A stretch of DNA of 64,000 nucleotides from Thermaerobacter sp. FW80 (lineage in GTDB: Bacteria > Bacillota > Sulfobacillia > Thermaerobacterales > Thermaerobacteraceae): the NCBI RefSeq assembly GCF_004634385.1, contig NZ_CP037895.1:2765245-2829244 (forward strand), in the 5' to 3' direction. The notes beneath the pieces are model-generated. The model was not told the DNA's origin. It did not search any database and saw only the letters and a program-made list of their open reading frames with translations. The position numbers and the translations under genes are program-made. Shown piece after piece: positions 17,418 through 26,862 of the stretch. Each line of letters starts with the position of its first letter. The stretch's first letter is position 1.

Positions 17418-17613
17418 TGGCACCTAACCGCAGACGGCAGCTTAGACCTCAAGGGTCGCTGGCGACCGCCGGTTTGAACCCGGGCTCTACCATAAACCGC
17501 AAACCGCCTTGCAAACCGCCTTGCCGGCGCCGCTCCCGTGGCGTGGCACACGGGGTGGATGCGGCGCCGGCGCCAGACCGTTGCCTGGGCGGTCGGACAG
17601 GAGGAAGGTCACA

Positions 17614-19410
17614 TTGTCACCCTTGAAGCCGGGCCGCTACCACCTCGCGATTGAGGGCATGACCTGTGCACACTGCGCTACCAGGGTCCAGCGGGCTCTG
17701 GAACAGGCCGGGGCACGGGCTGTGGAAGCCGACTTCCGGCGCGGTGAGGCGGTCTTCGACCTGCCGCAACCTGCCGATGCGGAAGACCTGCGCGCTGCGG
17801 TCCGGGAAGCCGGGTACGAGCCCGGGGCTTTAAAGTCGCTGGAGCCCCAGCCGGCATCGGGGGGTGGTCCTGCGCAGGTGGTCCCAGCCCCGGGGGGTGG
17901 TCTGCCGGTTCAAACCCCTCCCGCTCCCCATGTCCCGGCCACGGCGGTCCCTGCCACTGCCGGGGTCACGACCGCCGCCGGAGCGAACCCTGGTGAGGCG
18001 TACGATCTGGTCATCGTCGGCTCCGGGTCGGCGGCCTTCGCCGCGGCCATCGAGGCCACGCAAGCCGGCGCCCGGGTGGCCATGGTCGAACGAGGGGTGG
18101 TGGGGGGAACCTGCGTCAACATCGGCTGCGTGCCGTCCAAGACCCTTTTGCGGGCCGCGGAGGTCTACTTCCGCGCCCGGCACCACCCCTTCGCCGGCAT
18201 CGCCACCCAGGCCGGTCCGGTCGACCTGCCGCTGCTCATCGGTCAGAAGAACGAGCTGGTCTCGCGGCTGCGGTACGAGAAGTACGAATGCCTTGTCGGT
18301 ACGTACGGCTTCGATCTGGTGCGCGGGGAAGGCCGGTTTGTCGACGCCCACATCCTTGAGGTCGTCGATCCGGCCAGCGGCTCGGTGACCCATACCCTCC
18401 GGGCGAAGGCGTTTCTCATCGCCACCGGCGCCTCCCCGGCCATCCCCGAGGTGCCGGGGCTCGAGGCCGTCGACTTCCTCACCAGCACCTCCGCCCTCAA
18501 CTTGCGACGGCTGCCCGAGAGCGTGGCCGTCATCGGCGCAGGGTACATCGCCCTGGAGCTGGGCCAGTTCTTCCGGCACCTGGGCGCTCGGGTGACCATC
18601 ATGCAGCGCAGCCCCGAGCTCCTGAAAACGTACGACCCGGAGATCCGGGACACCGTGCGCCGCATGCTGGACGAACACGGCATCGAGGTGCTGACAGGGG
18701 TTCGCTACCTCGGGGTCGATCAGGCGGGCGGGATGAAACGGGTACGGCTGGAGGTCGCGGGGGCCGAACGAGCCGTCGAGGCGGAGGCCCTGCTGGTTGC
18801 CACGGGCCGGCGCCCCAACACCGCGGCACTTCAGCTCGACAAGGCTGGCGTCCGCACCGGGTCCCGCGGCGAGGTGGTGGTCGATGACCAGCTGCGGACC
18901 AGCGTCCCCCACATCTTCGCGGCCGGCGACGTGACCATGGGGCCCCAGTTCGTCTATGTGGCCGCCTACCAGGGGGCCCTGGCTGCCCGGAACGCCGTCC
19001 GCGGCGCGGGCGAGCGGGTCGATCTCCGTGCCGTCCCGCGGGTCACCTTCACCACCCCGGCCATTGCCAGCGTCGGCCTGACGGAAGAACAGGCCCGGGC
19101 CGCCGGCCGGCCGGTGCGGGTGTCGGTCCTCCCGCTGGACGCCGTGCCGCGGGCCCTGGCCAATCGCGAGACCACCGGGGTATTCAAGCTTGTCGCCGAC
19201 GCCGGCACCGGCCGGCTGCTGGGCGCCCACGTCGTCGCGGAGAATGCCGGCGACGTGATCTATGCCGCCACCCTGGCCGTGAAGTTCGGGCTGACGGTCG
19301 AAGACCTGCGCTCGACCCTGGCGCCGTATCTGACCATGGCCGAGGGGTTGAAGCTGGCGGCCCTGGGCTTCGAAACCGACGTATCCCGGCTTTCCTGTTG
19401 TGCAGGATAG
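17614..19410 (+). CDS. merA: Mercuric reductase
   Basis: Flavoenzyme of 598 residues that reduces Hg(II) to Hg(0) with NADPH in the cytosol. Domains: an HMA domain with GMTCAHC near residue 15, a Pro/Ala-rich linker, an FAD domain (DLVIVGSGSAAFAAAIEA), the redox-active pair C167/C172 in GGTCVNIGCVPSK, an NAD(P)H domain (AVIGAGYIALELGQFF) and a dimerisation domain ending in vicinal C595-C596, the Hg-binding pair that separates MerA from lipoamide dehydrogenase. I start at TTG 17614 because GGAGG lies 9 bases upstream and the HMA domain begins at once; the earlier ATG 17509 would add a low-complexity leader. No merT/merP transport genes are present. Confidence 0.95.
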   Translation: MSPLKPGRYHLAIEGMTCAHCATRVQRALEQAGARAVEADFRRGEAVFDLPQPADAEDLRAAVREAGYEPGALKSLEPQPASGGGPAQVVPAPGGGLPVQTPPAPHVPATAVPATAGVTTAAGANPGEAYDLVIVGSGSAAFAAAIEATQAGARVAMVERGVVGGTCVNIGCVPSKTLLRAAEVYFRARHHPFAGIATQAGPVDLPLLIGQKNELVSRLRYEKYECLVGTYGFDLVRGEGRFVDAHILEVVDPASGSVTHTLRAKAFLIATGASPAIPEVPGLEAVDFLTSTSALNLRRLPESVAVIGAGYIALELGQFFRHLGARVTIMQRSPELLKTYDPEIRDTVRRMLDEHGIEVLTGVRYLGVDQAGGMKRVRLEVAGAERAVEAEALLVATGRRPNTAALQLDKAGVRTGSRGEVVVDDQLRTSVPHIFAAGDVTMGPQFVYVAAYQGALAARNAVRGAGERVDLRAVPRVTFTTPAIASVGLTEEQARAAGRPVRVSVLPLDAVPRALANRETTGVFKLVADAGTGRLLGAHVVAENAGDVIYAATLAVKFGLTVEDLRSTLAPYLTMAEGLKLAALGFETDVSRLSCCAG

Positions 19411-19433
19411 GGGGGGCATACAGACGCCCCCCC
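19410..19433. terminator. Terminator between convergent merA and small secreted protein gene
   Basis: GGGGGGGC and GCCCCCCC form an 8-base GC stem with an 8-base loop, followed by TT. It begins at the merA stop and probably serves both strands. Confidence 0.65.
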
Positions 19434-19451
19434 TTGGGGCACCGTCCCCCA

Positions 19452-19772
19452 TCACTTCGTCGCCGCCGCACCGCCGCTCGTCATGGCGTTGTGGTGGGCC
19501 TGGCAAAGGCGGATCATCTCGTCGTACGACATGTTCATCATGGTCTGGTGCATCGCGTCCATGCCGGCCACAGCCGTGGGTCCCTGGGACGCACCGGCTG
19601 TCGCGGCCGCCAGGGTCGGATGGTGAGCGGCACGCAGATCCGCCGGCGCTGCCGCCCCATTGGCTTCCCGCGGTCCGGCATTGCCGGTCGCGGCAAAGAC
19701 GGCGGAATACACGCCCAGCACGAGAACCAGCCCCCACAGCAGCGCCCAACCTCTCCTCACCACGCGCTTCAT
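19452..19772 (-). CDS. Small secreted protein with Met/His-rich C-terminus
   Basis: Protein of 106 residues with a signal peptide (KRVVRRGWALLWGLVLVLGV, cleavage probably after VFAA). The mature chain ends with GMDAMHQTMMNMSYDEMI and CQAHHNAM, a dense group of Met, His and one Cys that could bind Cu or Hg outside the membrane. I do not recognise the family. ATG 19772 follows AGGAGGTG. It lies next to the merA operon and a two-component system, so a role in metal defence is plausible. Confidence 0.7.
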   Translation of the reverse strand: MKRVVRRGWALLWGLVLVLGVYSAVFAATGNAGPREANGAAAPADLRAAHHPTLAAATAGASQGPTAVAGMDAMHQTMMNMSYDEMIRLCQAHHNAMTSGGAAATK

Positions 19773-19993
19773 CCCCTGCACCTCCTGTTGCTGGTGCCTG
19801 TCGCTGGTACCGGCCGTTTCGCGGCGGGCCAGCCGTTCCGGAGCAGCCCGGCCTTCCCGGCGTGGAAGGCCGGGACAGGTTGGCGGGGCCCTGCTGTGCC
19901 GGCCCCGGCCCACCGTCACCGTAACACGCCCCTGTGGAAGTCGCGTGCCGGCCGCGGGGAGAATCGGTGGAGGGATGGAACGCGCTCTTCATG

Positions 19994-20011
19994 CTTTCTG
20001 CATAGATTCTG
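19994..20011. promoter_or_regulatory. 11-base direct repeats TTCTGCA
   Basis: TTCTGCA at 19994-20000 and 20005-20011, one helical turn apart, with a related TTCATGC just before. They lie between the divergent small secreted protein gene and the second two-component operon. This is the geometry expected for an OmpR-type regulator site. Confidence 0.4.
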
Positions 20012-20183
20012 CACCCGGGTCGCACACGCGGGCGGTACACTGGCCCTGGGAGGCGGGCCGGATCGCGGCGGGGTATCCGGCGTACCCGGCCGGTTCGCCG
20101 GGCAGGCGGGTGACGCCGGAACCCTGGCGAGTCGCAACGGCGCTGGATCCCCGGCGACCGGGAACGGAAGGGCGGATCGACCG

Positions 20184-21668
20184 GTGCGTCCAAAGCCGCT
20201 GTTCCTCAGCCTGTGGGCCTTCGGCGCGGGCTTGAGCCTGCTGACCGCCCTGGTCCTCGGCTTCGTGTTCATCCCCCTGGCCGCCCAGGCCGGTCCGGCC
20301 GGTCGTGGCGGGGAGGCGGTGCTGCGGACCGTCATGGTGGTCATGGTCCTGGCTTCGGCCGGTGCCCTGTCCGTGGCCACCGGCCTCGCCTGGTTGATCT
20401 CCCGCCGGCTGGCCCGGCCCCTGGAACGGCTGGGCCAGGCCGCCCGAACCATTGCCCGGCAGCCCCTGGGCTACGTGGTCCAGCTTCCGCCGGCCCCATA
20501 CCGGGAGGTCGCGGATCTGGCCCGGGCCCTGGAGACCCTGTCGGCCGAACTGGCCCGGGAACAGGCCCAGAAGGACGCCTTCCTGGCGGCGGTGGCCCAC
20601 GAGTTGCGCACGCCCCTGACCTACCTCCAGGGTTACGCCCGGTCGTTGCTTGACGGCATGGTGGCCGACCCGGAGGCCGTGCGCGACCACCTGACGGTCA
20701 TCGACCGGGAGGCCCGGCGGTTGGGGCGGATGGTCGGGGATCTGCTGGATCGGGAAGCCCTGGCCTCGGGGCGCGTCTCCCTGCGTACCGGACCGGTCGA
20801 CCTGGCCGTCCTGGCGGGCGAGGCCGTTGAGGATGCGGCCCCGGCCGCCCGGGAAAAGGGCGTGGACCTCGAGCTGGAGGTGCACCCGCCCGTGCCTGCC
20901 GTGCAGGCCGACGCCGACCGGCTGCGCCAGGTGCTGTGGAACCTGCTCGACAACGCGGTGGCCCATACCCCATCCGGCGGCCGGGTCTGGGTGGAGGTCT
21001 GCCGCACTGGGCAAACGGTCGAGGTGACGGTCCACGACACGGGCACCGGGTTCGACCCCGCGGAGAGCGAGAACATCTGGCGCCCGTTCTACCGCGTGGA
21101 CAGGCATTCCGGAGGCCCCCGGCCCCCAGGGCGGCGGGGTTACGGCCTCGGGCTGGCCACGGTGCGGCAGGTCATTGAAGCCCATGGCGGTACGGTCCAT
21201 GCCGACGGCCGGCCCGGGCAGGGCGCCTCGGTGGGCTTTCGCCTGCCAGTGATGCTGCCGGCCGGCGTTCCGGCCACAACGGCGCCGGCCGCCCGGCCGG
21301 GGAGGGCGATCCCCGGTGCTGCGGGCGATGGCGGTGATGGGGTCCTCCCCGCGGACGAACCCGGCCGCCGGGCGGCGCCCGGTCGCCGGCCACCCACCGC
21401 CGTGCAGCAGCCGGCCCCTCGGCCGCTGCCACCGGCCGGGGACAGTACCTGGGCCAGCGGCGAGTCCCTGGTCGCCGTGCTCCTGGTGGTCGTGGGCGTT
21501 TTAGCGCTGGCAACGGCCTCGCTCCTGCCCCGGCTGGTATCCCTGGCGGGGGCCAGAGGCTCTGCGGACCTGTTGATCATCGCCCTGACGGGAGCCGTCA
21601 GCACCGTCCTGCTGGCGGGTATCATCGCCCTCTTATACAGGGCCTGGATGGGAGGCCGGTCGACATGA
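20184..21668 (+). CDS. Sensor histidine kinase with extra C-terminal membrane segments
   Basis: Kinase of about 494 residues. The first part is ordinary: two N-terminal helices (LSLWAFGAGLSLLTALVLGF and VVMVLASAGALSVATGLAWLI) with almost no extracellular loop, HAMP, HisKA with AVAHELRTPLTYLQGY, and an ATPase domain with DNAVAHTPSGG and GYGLGLATVRQVIEAHGG. After the catalytic domain comes a Pro/Arg/Ala-rich linker of about 60 residues and then two more hydrophobic segments (SLVAVLLVVVGVLALATASLL and IIALTGAVSTVLLAGIIALLY), which is unusual. Start GTG 20184 is the first after a purine-rich GGAACGGAAGGG. It overlaps the SHOCT gene as ATGA. Confidence 0.88.
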   Translation: MRPKPLFLSLWAFGAGLSLLTALVLGFVFIPLAAQAGPAGRGGEAVLRTVMVVMVLASAGALSVATGLAWLISRRLARPLERLGQAARTIARQPLGYVVQLPPAPYREVADLARALETLSAELAREQAQKDAFLAAVAHELRTPLTYLQGYARSLLDGMVADPEAVRDHLTVIDREARRLGRMVGDLLDREALASGRVSLRTGPVDLAVLAGEAVEDAAPAAREKGVDLELEVHPPVPAVQADADRLRQVLWNLLDNAVAHTPSGGRVWVEVCRTGQTVEVTVHDTGTGFDPAESENIWRPFYRVDRHSGGPRPPGRRGYGLGLATVRQVIEAHGGTVHADGRPGQGASVGFRLPVMLPAGVPATTAPAARPGRAIPGAAGDGGDGVLPADEPGRRAAPGRRPPTAVQQPAPRPLPPAGDSTWASGESLVAVLLVVVGVLALATASLLPRLVSLAGARGSADLLIIALTGAVSTVLLAGIIALLYRAWMGGRST

Positions 21669-21934
21669 TGATGCATCCCGGGTGGAGCAACGGCTGGGGC
21701 CTGTGGGGGATGTGGCTGGCCATGGTGGCCTTCTGGCTCGTGCCGCTGGTGGTGGTTGCCGGCATCTTCTGGCTCTTCCTGGGACGGGACCGCCATCGTG
21801 GGGACCGGGGGTCCGAGCCAGCGGTTTTCGACGAGAACCGCCGGGCCCTCGCCATCCTCAAGGAACGGTACGCCCGGGGGGAGATCAGCCGCGAGGAGTT
21901 CGAACGGATCAAGGACGACATCACGAAATCGTAG
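21665..21934 (+). CDS. SHOCT-domain small membrane protein
   Basis: Protein of 89 residues: an N-terminal Met/Trp-rich stretch, one transmembrane helix (AMVAFWLVPLVVVAGIFWLF), and a C-terminal SHOCT domain (AILKERYARGEISREEFERIKDDI). SHOCT domains are short oligomerisation modules. The start overlaps the kinase stop, so the two are translationally coupled. Its position between kinase and regulator suggests it modulates this signalling system. Confidence 0.88.
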   Translation: MMMHPGWSNGWGLWGMWLAMVAFWLVPLVVVAGIFWLFLGRDRHRGDRGSEPAVFDENRRALAILKERYARGEISREEFERIKDDITKS

Positions 21935-22084
21935 GTGGCACAGGTCGCTCAGGTTGCGTAGGTCGCTCGCTCTTCGGATGGCGCCTTCGCGATGCGTTCG
22001 GGCTGCCGGCCCGGCGGGTGGCGGCCACGAGGACCGCCCCCGCCGCGGCACCGGCGTGGACGTCCTGGGGAGGTCACCCGGGAA

Positions 22085-22861
22085 ATGGGGACGGGAGACC
22101 ACCGCCACAATACCGGTGATGCACCGCCACCGGAGCGCCCGCCCGGCCAGGATGCCCCGGCCGTGCTGGTGGTCGACGACGAGGCAGAGATCCGGCGCCT
22201 GCTCCGGCTGTACCTGGAACGGGCCGGGTTCGGCGTGATGGAGGCCGGCGATGGTACGTCCGCCCTGGCGGCTTTCGATGCGGCCGGACGGCAAGGCCGC
22301 CCCGTGGCGGCGGTGGTGCTCGACCTGATGCTGCCCGGCATGGACGGGTGGGAGGTCTGCGAACGGCTCCGGGAACGCAGCCCGGTGCCCATCCTCATGC
22401 TTACCGCCCGCGGTGAGATCCACGAGCGGCTGCACGGCTTCCACCTGGGGGCCGACGACTATGTGGTCAAACCCTTCGACCCGCGGGAGATCGTGGCCCG
22501 CGTCCGGGCCCTCATCCGCCGCGGGATGCCGGTTGCCGAGGCGACCCGGGCCCCGGGGGCCGAACCGGCCCTTGAACTCGGCCGGCTGGTCATCGACCCC
22601 GGCGCCCGCACGGTGACGGTCGACGGGCAACCCGTCCCGCTGACCCGCACCGAGTTCGACCTTCTCTACGTCCTGGCCCGCCACCGCGGCCAGACGCTGG
22701 GCCGCCAGCAGATCCTGGACCGCCTGCGGGGCGGCGACTATTTCGGCGACGAGCGGGTCGTCGACAGCCACGTTCGCAACCTGCGAGAGAAGCTGGAGCC
22801 CTTCGGGCTGCGCCACCTCATCGCCACCGTCTGGGGCGTGGGGTACCGCTTTGATGGTTAG
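22085..22861 (+). CDS. OmpR-family response regulator
   Basis: Regulator of 258 residues, partner of the upstream kinase. A 30-residue Pro-rich N-terminal extension precedes the receiver (AVLVVDDEAEIRRLL, phosphoacceptor in VVLDLMLPGMDG, Lys in DDYVVKPFDPRE). The output domain has PLTRTEFDLLYVLARH and VVDSHVRNLREKL. ATG 22085 follows GGGGAGG. Gene order kinase, SHOCT protein, regulator is reversed from the usual regulator-first order. Confidence 0.93.
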   Translation: MGTGDHRHNTGDAPPPERPPGQDAPAVLVVDDEAEIRRLLRLYLERAGFGVMEAGDGTSALAAFDAAGRQGRPVAAVVLDLMLPGMDGWEVCERLRERSPVPILMLTARGEIHERLHGFHLGADDYVVKPFDPREIVARVRALIRRGMPVAEATRAPGAEPALELGRLVIDPGARTVTVDGQPVPLTRTEFDLLYVLARHRGQTLGRQQILDRLRGGDYFGDERVVDSHVRNLREKLEPFGLRHLIATVWGVGYRFDG

Positions 22862-22891
22862 GGCGATTGCAGCGCCCGGCCCCGCAGGCCC

Positions 22892-25090
22892 TTACGCCGA
22901 GCCCAGCCGCTGTCGCAGCACATGCCGTTGCAGCTTGCCGCTGGCGGTGCGCGGCAGGGGTTCGGAGGTGAAGAGGACCCGGCGGGGTACCTTGTACCGC
23001 GCCAGCCGCTCGGCGCAGAAGCGCAAGAGAGCCTCTTCCGTCACCGGAGACGGGTGCCGGGCCGGATCAGGGGCCGGGAGCCCGTACCGGCTCGGTTGCG
23101 CAGCCAGGACGGGGGCTGAGGCGCGGCTCCGCTCCGGGTCCCGGGCAGGGGCCGCAGGAGCCGAAGTGCGGTCCGGTCGCACCCCTGGGGCCGGGGTCGA
23201 GATGCGGCCCGGTTCCGCTTCCGGGGCAGGGACTGGGGTTCGTCCCGGTTGCACCTCCCGGACAGGGGCTGGAGTGCGACCCGCTTCCGGGACCGCGTGC
23301 CTCCCGGAGCCAAGGCCCGCGTCCGGTGCGGCATCCAGGTGGGGTTCACGGAGCCGCACCACCGCCACCGGCACCTGCCCCCACTCCGGATCCGGCACCC
23401 CGACCACCCCGGCCTCCTCCACCGCCGGGTGGGCCAGCAGCACCGCCTCCACCTCCGCCGGGTAGACGTTCTCGCCGCCGGAGATGATCAGGTCGTCGCG
23501 GCGGTCGGCGACGTACAGGTACCCCTCCTCGTCCAGGTAGCCCAGGTCGCCGGTGTGGAACCAGCCCTCCCGCCAGGCGCGGCCGGTCGCATCGGGCCGG
23601 CGGTGGTACCCCGGGCTGACCGTGGGACCCTGCACCGCGATCTCCCCCACCTGGCCGGGCGGCAGGTCGCGCCCGCGTTCGTCCACGATGCGCAGCCGGT
23701 TGAAGAACAGCGGCTTGCCGGCCGAGCCCAGCTTGCGCAGGGCGTCGGCCGGCGCCAGGGTGGCGAACTGGGAGGCCGTCTCCGTCATGCCGTAGGTCTG
23801 CACCACCGGGGTGCCGCGGGCGGCACAGGCCTCCAGCAGCGGCCGCGGGGCCGGCCCGCCCCCCAGGAGCACGCAGCGCAGGTGCTCGGGATACGGCCGG
23901 GGGCCGCGCTCGTCCAGCATGCGCTGGAGCATGGTGGCCACCACGGAGATCACCGTCACCCGGTGCCGCTCGATGGACGCGTTGACCGCCGCCGGGTCGA
24001 ACCGCCGGTGCAGCACCATGGGGATCCCGTAGATCGCCGACCGGAAGACGATGGACAGCCCGCTGACGTGGAAGAGGGGCACGCAGCAGAGCCAGCGGTC
24101 GTCCCGGTGCAGGCCCAGGTTCAGGGCCGACTGGACGGCGCTCCAGAAGTGGTTGCCGTAGGTCAGGACGGCGCCCTTGGGCCGGCCCGTGGTCCCCGAG
24201 GTGTAGATGATGCAGTGGGGTGCCGCCAGGTCGATGGCGGCGCGAAGCCCCGCGGTCGAGGCGGGGGACGGCACCGCGGCAGAAGCCGGGACCGCGGCGG
24301 CCCCGGTGTCCCCGGTGGAAGGTGGGGCCGTGGGACCGGCGGAAGTCGTGGTAGCACCCCCGGCGGAAGCCATGGCGCAAGGGGCTTGGACCGGTCCCTG
24401 GGTCGCCGCCCCCGCCATCAGCAAATCGCTGGCTAGGCCGGCCAGGGAGAGAAGGCAAGGCCACCCCTTCGCGTGGGACGGTACGGGGGTAGCTGGCGCC
24501 GGCGCACGACCGGGTTGGCCTGCGGCTTCAGCCGCCGGTGGCATCGCCGGTGCTGGCGAGGGCGGGATGGCCGGTCCGACCGCCACTGCCGACTTCGGGG
24601 CAGGAAGGGTCGCCGCCACAGCCGCCGCGGTCTCCCCGAACCCCTGGCCGTAGATCAGCCAGTCGGCGCCGCTGTCGGCCACCTGCCAGGCCAGTTCGGC
24701 CGGCGTCAGGCGCACGTTGAGGGGAACCAGCACGGCGCCCGCCCGAATCAGGGCGTGGATCAGCACGACGTATCCGGGCTCGTTGGCCGCCAGCACCGCG
24801 ACGGTCTGGCCCGGCCGGACACCGGCTGCCCGGAGCCGCTCGGCCAGCGCCGTCGCCGCGGCGTCCAGCTCCGCGAAGGTCCAGCAGCGTTCGTCACGCG
24901 TGGAGGATGGGTCGCCGGCCACCAGCAAAGCCAGGCCGTCGGGCTGCAGCTCCGCCTGGCGGTGAAGCCAGTCGGGCATCGGCCCGGTCCATGCCCAGGC
25001 AGCCGGCCCCCCGGCCGTCCCGGGTCGACCCGGCCGATCGTGCTCCGGCCGTCCCGCCTGATCGGAAAGGGGGGGTTGGGGCGCGGTCAC
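22892..25090 (-). CDS. menE: Acyl-CoA ligase, probably O-succinylbenzoate-CoA ligase
   Basis: Adenylate-forming enzyme of 732 residues; it would convert o-succinylbenzoate, ATP and CoA to OSB-CoA. AMP-binding motifs are IIYTSGTTGRPKGAV, QTYGMTETASQ, WFHTGDLGYLDEEGYLYV and DLIISGGENVYPAEVE, with the C-terminal catalytic Lys in RTASGKLQRH. MenE proteins are usually about 450-500 residues. The excess is an Ala/Pro/Gly-rich insert of about 110 residues before the P-loop and another of about 80 residues rich in GRTPVPAPE-like units in the C-terminal domain. GTG 25090 follows GGAGGAGG. The men cluster lies 11 kb away, so OSB is inferred; another carboxylic acid is possible. Confidence 0.75.
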   Translation of the reverse strand: MTAPQPPLSDQAGRPEHDRPGRPGTAGGPAAWAWTGPMPDWLHRQAELQPDGLALLVAGDPSSTRDERCWTFAELDAAATALAERLRAAGVRPGQTVAVLAANEPGYVVLIHALIRAGAVLVPLNVRLTPAELAWQVADSGADWLIYGQGFGETAAAVAATLPAPKSAVAVGPAIPPSPAPAMPPAAEAAGQPGRAPAPATPVPSHAKGWPCLLSLAGLASDLLMAGAATQGPVQAPCAMASAGGATTTSAGPTAPPSTGDTGAAAVPASAAVPSPASTAGLRAAIDLAAPHCIIYTSGTTGRPKGAVLTYGNHFWSAVQSALNLGLHRDDRWLCCVPLFHVSGLSIVFRSAIYGIPMVLHRRFDPAAVNASIERHRVTVISVVATMLQRMLDERGPRPYPEHLRCVLLGGGPAPRPLLEACAARGTPVVQTYGMTETASQFATLAPADALRKLGSAGKPLFFNRLRIVDERGRDLPPGQVGEIAVQGPTVSPGYHRRPDATGRAWREGWFHTGDLGYLDEEGYLYVADRRDDLIISGGENVYPAEVEAVLLAHPAVEEAGVVGVPDPEWGQVPVAVVRLREPHLDAAPDAGLGSGRHAVPEAGRTPAPVREVQPGRTPVPAPEAEPGRISTPAPGVRPDRTSAPAAPARDPERSRASAPVLAAQPSRYGLPAPDPARHPSPVTEEALLRFCAERLARYKVPRRVLFTSEPLPRTASGKLQRHVLRQRLGSA

Positions 25091-25386
25091 GTTTCCTCCT
25101 CCACCTGGCCTGGTCGGCGTCGTCGCCGGGCAGCCGTCACGTTCCGCTGTGCGCACCACCACCATCATAGACGACCATCGCGGCGGCACGACGGCCCTCC
25201 GCCGAACGATCCGGGTGCCCGGTCCGATCCTCCGCACCCGATGATGCGGATGGGCATGGTGGTGGGGAGAGGGGTTGGCGGAATTCATGCGAATGTTCCC
25301 CGACGGGTTCGCGCTTCCCCTCCCGGCGCGGGGTGGGGGGGTGAACGGCCTCGACCCGGCCCCTTGGCCGATGGGAGGGCGGTCCG

Positions 25387-26664
25387 GTGCAGGTTGGGTT
25401 GAGCCGGGTACGATGGGGCGGCGTGTGGAGGAACCAGGATTTCCTCAAGTTGTGGGCCGGGGAGACCGTATCCCTGTTCGGATCGCAGGTCACCACCCTG
25501 GCTCTGCCACTGACCGCCGTCCAGTCTTTTGCTGCGACACCGGCTCAGATGGGCATCCTCTCCGCCGCGCGCTTCCTTCCCTTTCTGCTGCTAACCCTCG
25601 TCGCGGGGGTCTGGGTCGATGTCTACCGGCGCCGTCCGATCCTCGTGGGGGCGAACCTTGGACGCGCCTTCGTCCTGGCGCTGGTGCCCCTGGGTGCCGT
25701 CATGGGGTGGCTTCGCATGTGGCACCTCTACGCGGTGGCCTTTGGGGTCGGGGCGCTGACGGTGCTCTTTGATCTGGCATACCAGTCGTACGTGCCCAGC
25801 TTGGTCGAGCGAGAAGAACTGGTGGAGGCAAACAGCAAGCTCCAGACGAGTGCTTCGGCCGCCGAGGTGGGCGGGCCCGCCCTCGGCGGCCTCCTTGTGG
25901 AGTGGCTGTCCGCTCCGGTGGCGGTCGCCGCGGACGCGTTGTCCTTCTTGGTCTCGGCGGTGCTGCTCGGTGCCATTGGCCGGCCTGAGCCCCGGATGGA
26001 CGCACCTGCCCAGCGGGTGCCCCTGTTCCGCCAGATCGGGGAGGGCTTGCGGATCACCTTCAGCAACCCCTATCTGCGCAGCCTGGCGGGCGAGGCCGCC
26101 ACGTACAACTTCTTCGAAACGGCGATCCTCGCCCTCTTCACGCTCTATGCCACCCGGGAGTTGGGCCTCAGCCCCGCGCAATTGGGGACCGTGATGGGAA
26201 CGGGCGCCGTCGGTGCCCTTCTCGGCGCTCTGGTGGCTGAGAGAGCGGCCCGGGTGCTCGGGCTTGGTCGAGCCATCCTGGCGTCGATGGCCTTGGCCTG
26301 CGTCGCACCGCTGCTGATCCCCCTTGTCAGGGGTCCGCTGCCCGTCGTGATCGCCCTGCTGGTGGCGGCCTTTTTCGTCAACGGCATCGGGCTGGCCATG
26401 TCCAACGTGCACGTGGTCAGCCTGCGCCAGGCCGTGACGGCACCTCATCTGCTCGGTCGCATGAACGCGTCGTACCGGTTCTTCGTTTACGGAGCCATCC
26501 CGCTGGGCTCGCTCTTCGGCGGCTTGTTGGGGGAACACCTGGGTGTGCGTTCGGCCCTCTTGGTGGGCGCCGGCGGCTTGTGCGCCGCCCTCTTGTGGGT
26601 CGTGTCGTCACCCGTGCCGCACTTGCGCCGTCTTCCCGAACAAGCCGGGCCGGCGTCCGGCTAG
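25387..26664 (+). CDS. MFS transporter (EntS/MFS_3 type)
   Basis: Integral membrane exporter of 425 residues with about twelve helices. The N-terminal FLKLWAGETVSLFGSQVTTLALPL and the loop VWVDVYRRRPILVGANLGRA (equivalent of the MFS motif A) are typical of the MFS_3 group that includes the enterobactin exporter and macrolide efflux proteins. Start GTG 25387 follows GGGAGGGC. No operon partner. The substrate is not known. Confidence 0.88.
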   Translation: MQVGLSRVRWGGVWRNQDFLKLWAGETVSLFGSQVTTLALPLTAVQSFAATPAQMGILSAARFLPFLLLTLVAGVWVDVYRRRPILVGANLGRAFVLALVPLGAVMGWLRMWHLYAVAFGVGALTVLFDLAYQSYVPSLVEREELVEANSKLQTSASAAEVGGPALGGLLVEWLSAPVAVAADALSFLVSAVLLGAIGRPEPRMDAPAQRVPLFRQIGEGLRITFSNPYLRSLAGEAATYNFFETAILALFTLYATRELGLSPAQLGTVMGTGAVGALLGALVAERAARVLGLGRAILASMALACVAPLLIPLVRGPLPVVIALLVAAFFVNGIGLAMSNVHVVSLRQAVTAPHLLGRMNASYRFFVYGAIPLGSLFGGLLGEHLGVRSALLVGAGGLCAALLWVVSSPVPHLRRLPEQAGPASG

Positions 26665-26862
26665 GAGCGCGTCGGGCTGGGTTCAAGGCGGCAGGCCCTT
26701 CGATCGTCTTCGGGTCGATCGGGCATCGCCGCGGCTTCTCGGTGCCGGGACCCAGCGTCGCCGCGGCCCGCGCCGCCCGTCGCCGGACCAAGACAGGCCT
26801 TTCCCCGGTCGCCACCGAAATGGCATCCAGGGACGCCAGGCCGTTTGCAAGGAGGGAACCCC

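Noticed and set aside
17417-17613. Possible small gene between arsR and merA
   Set aside because: The frame starting at the arsR stop is short, rich in CKPP-like repeats from a duplicated CAAACCGCCTTG, and has no ribosome binding site.
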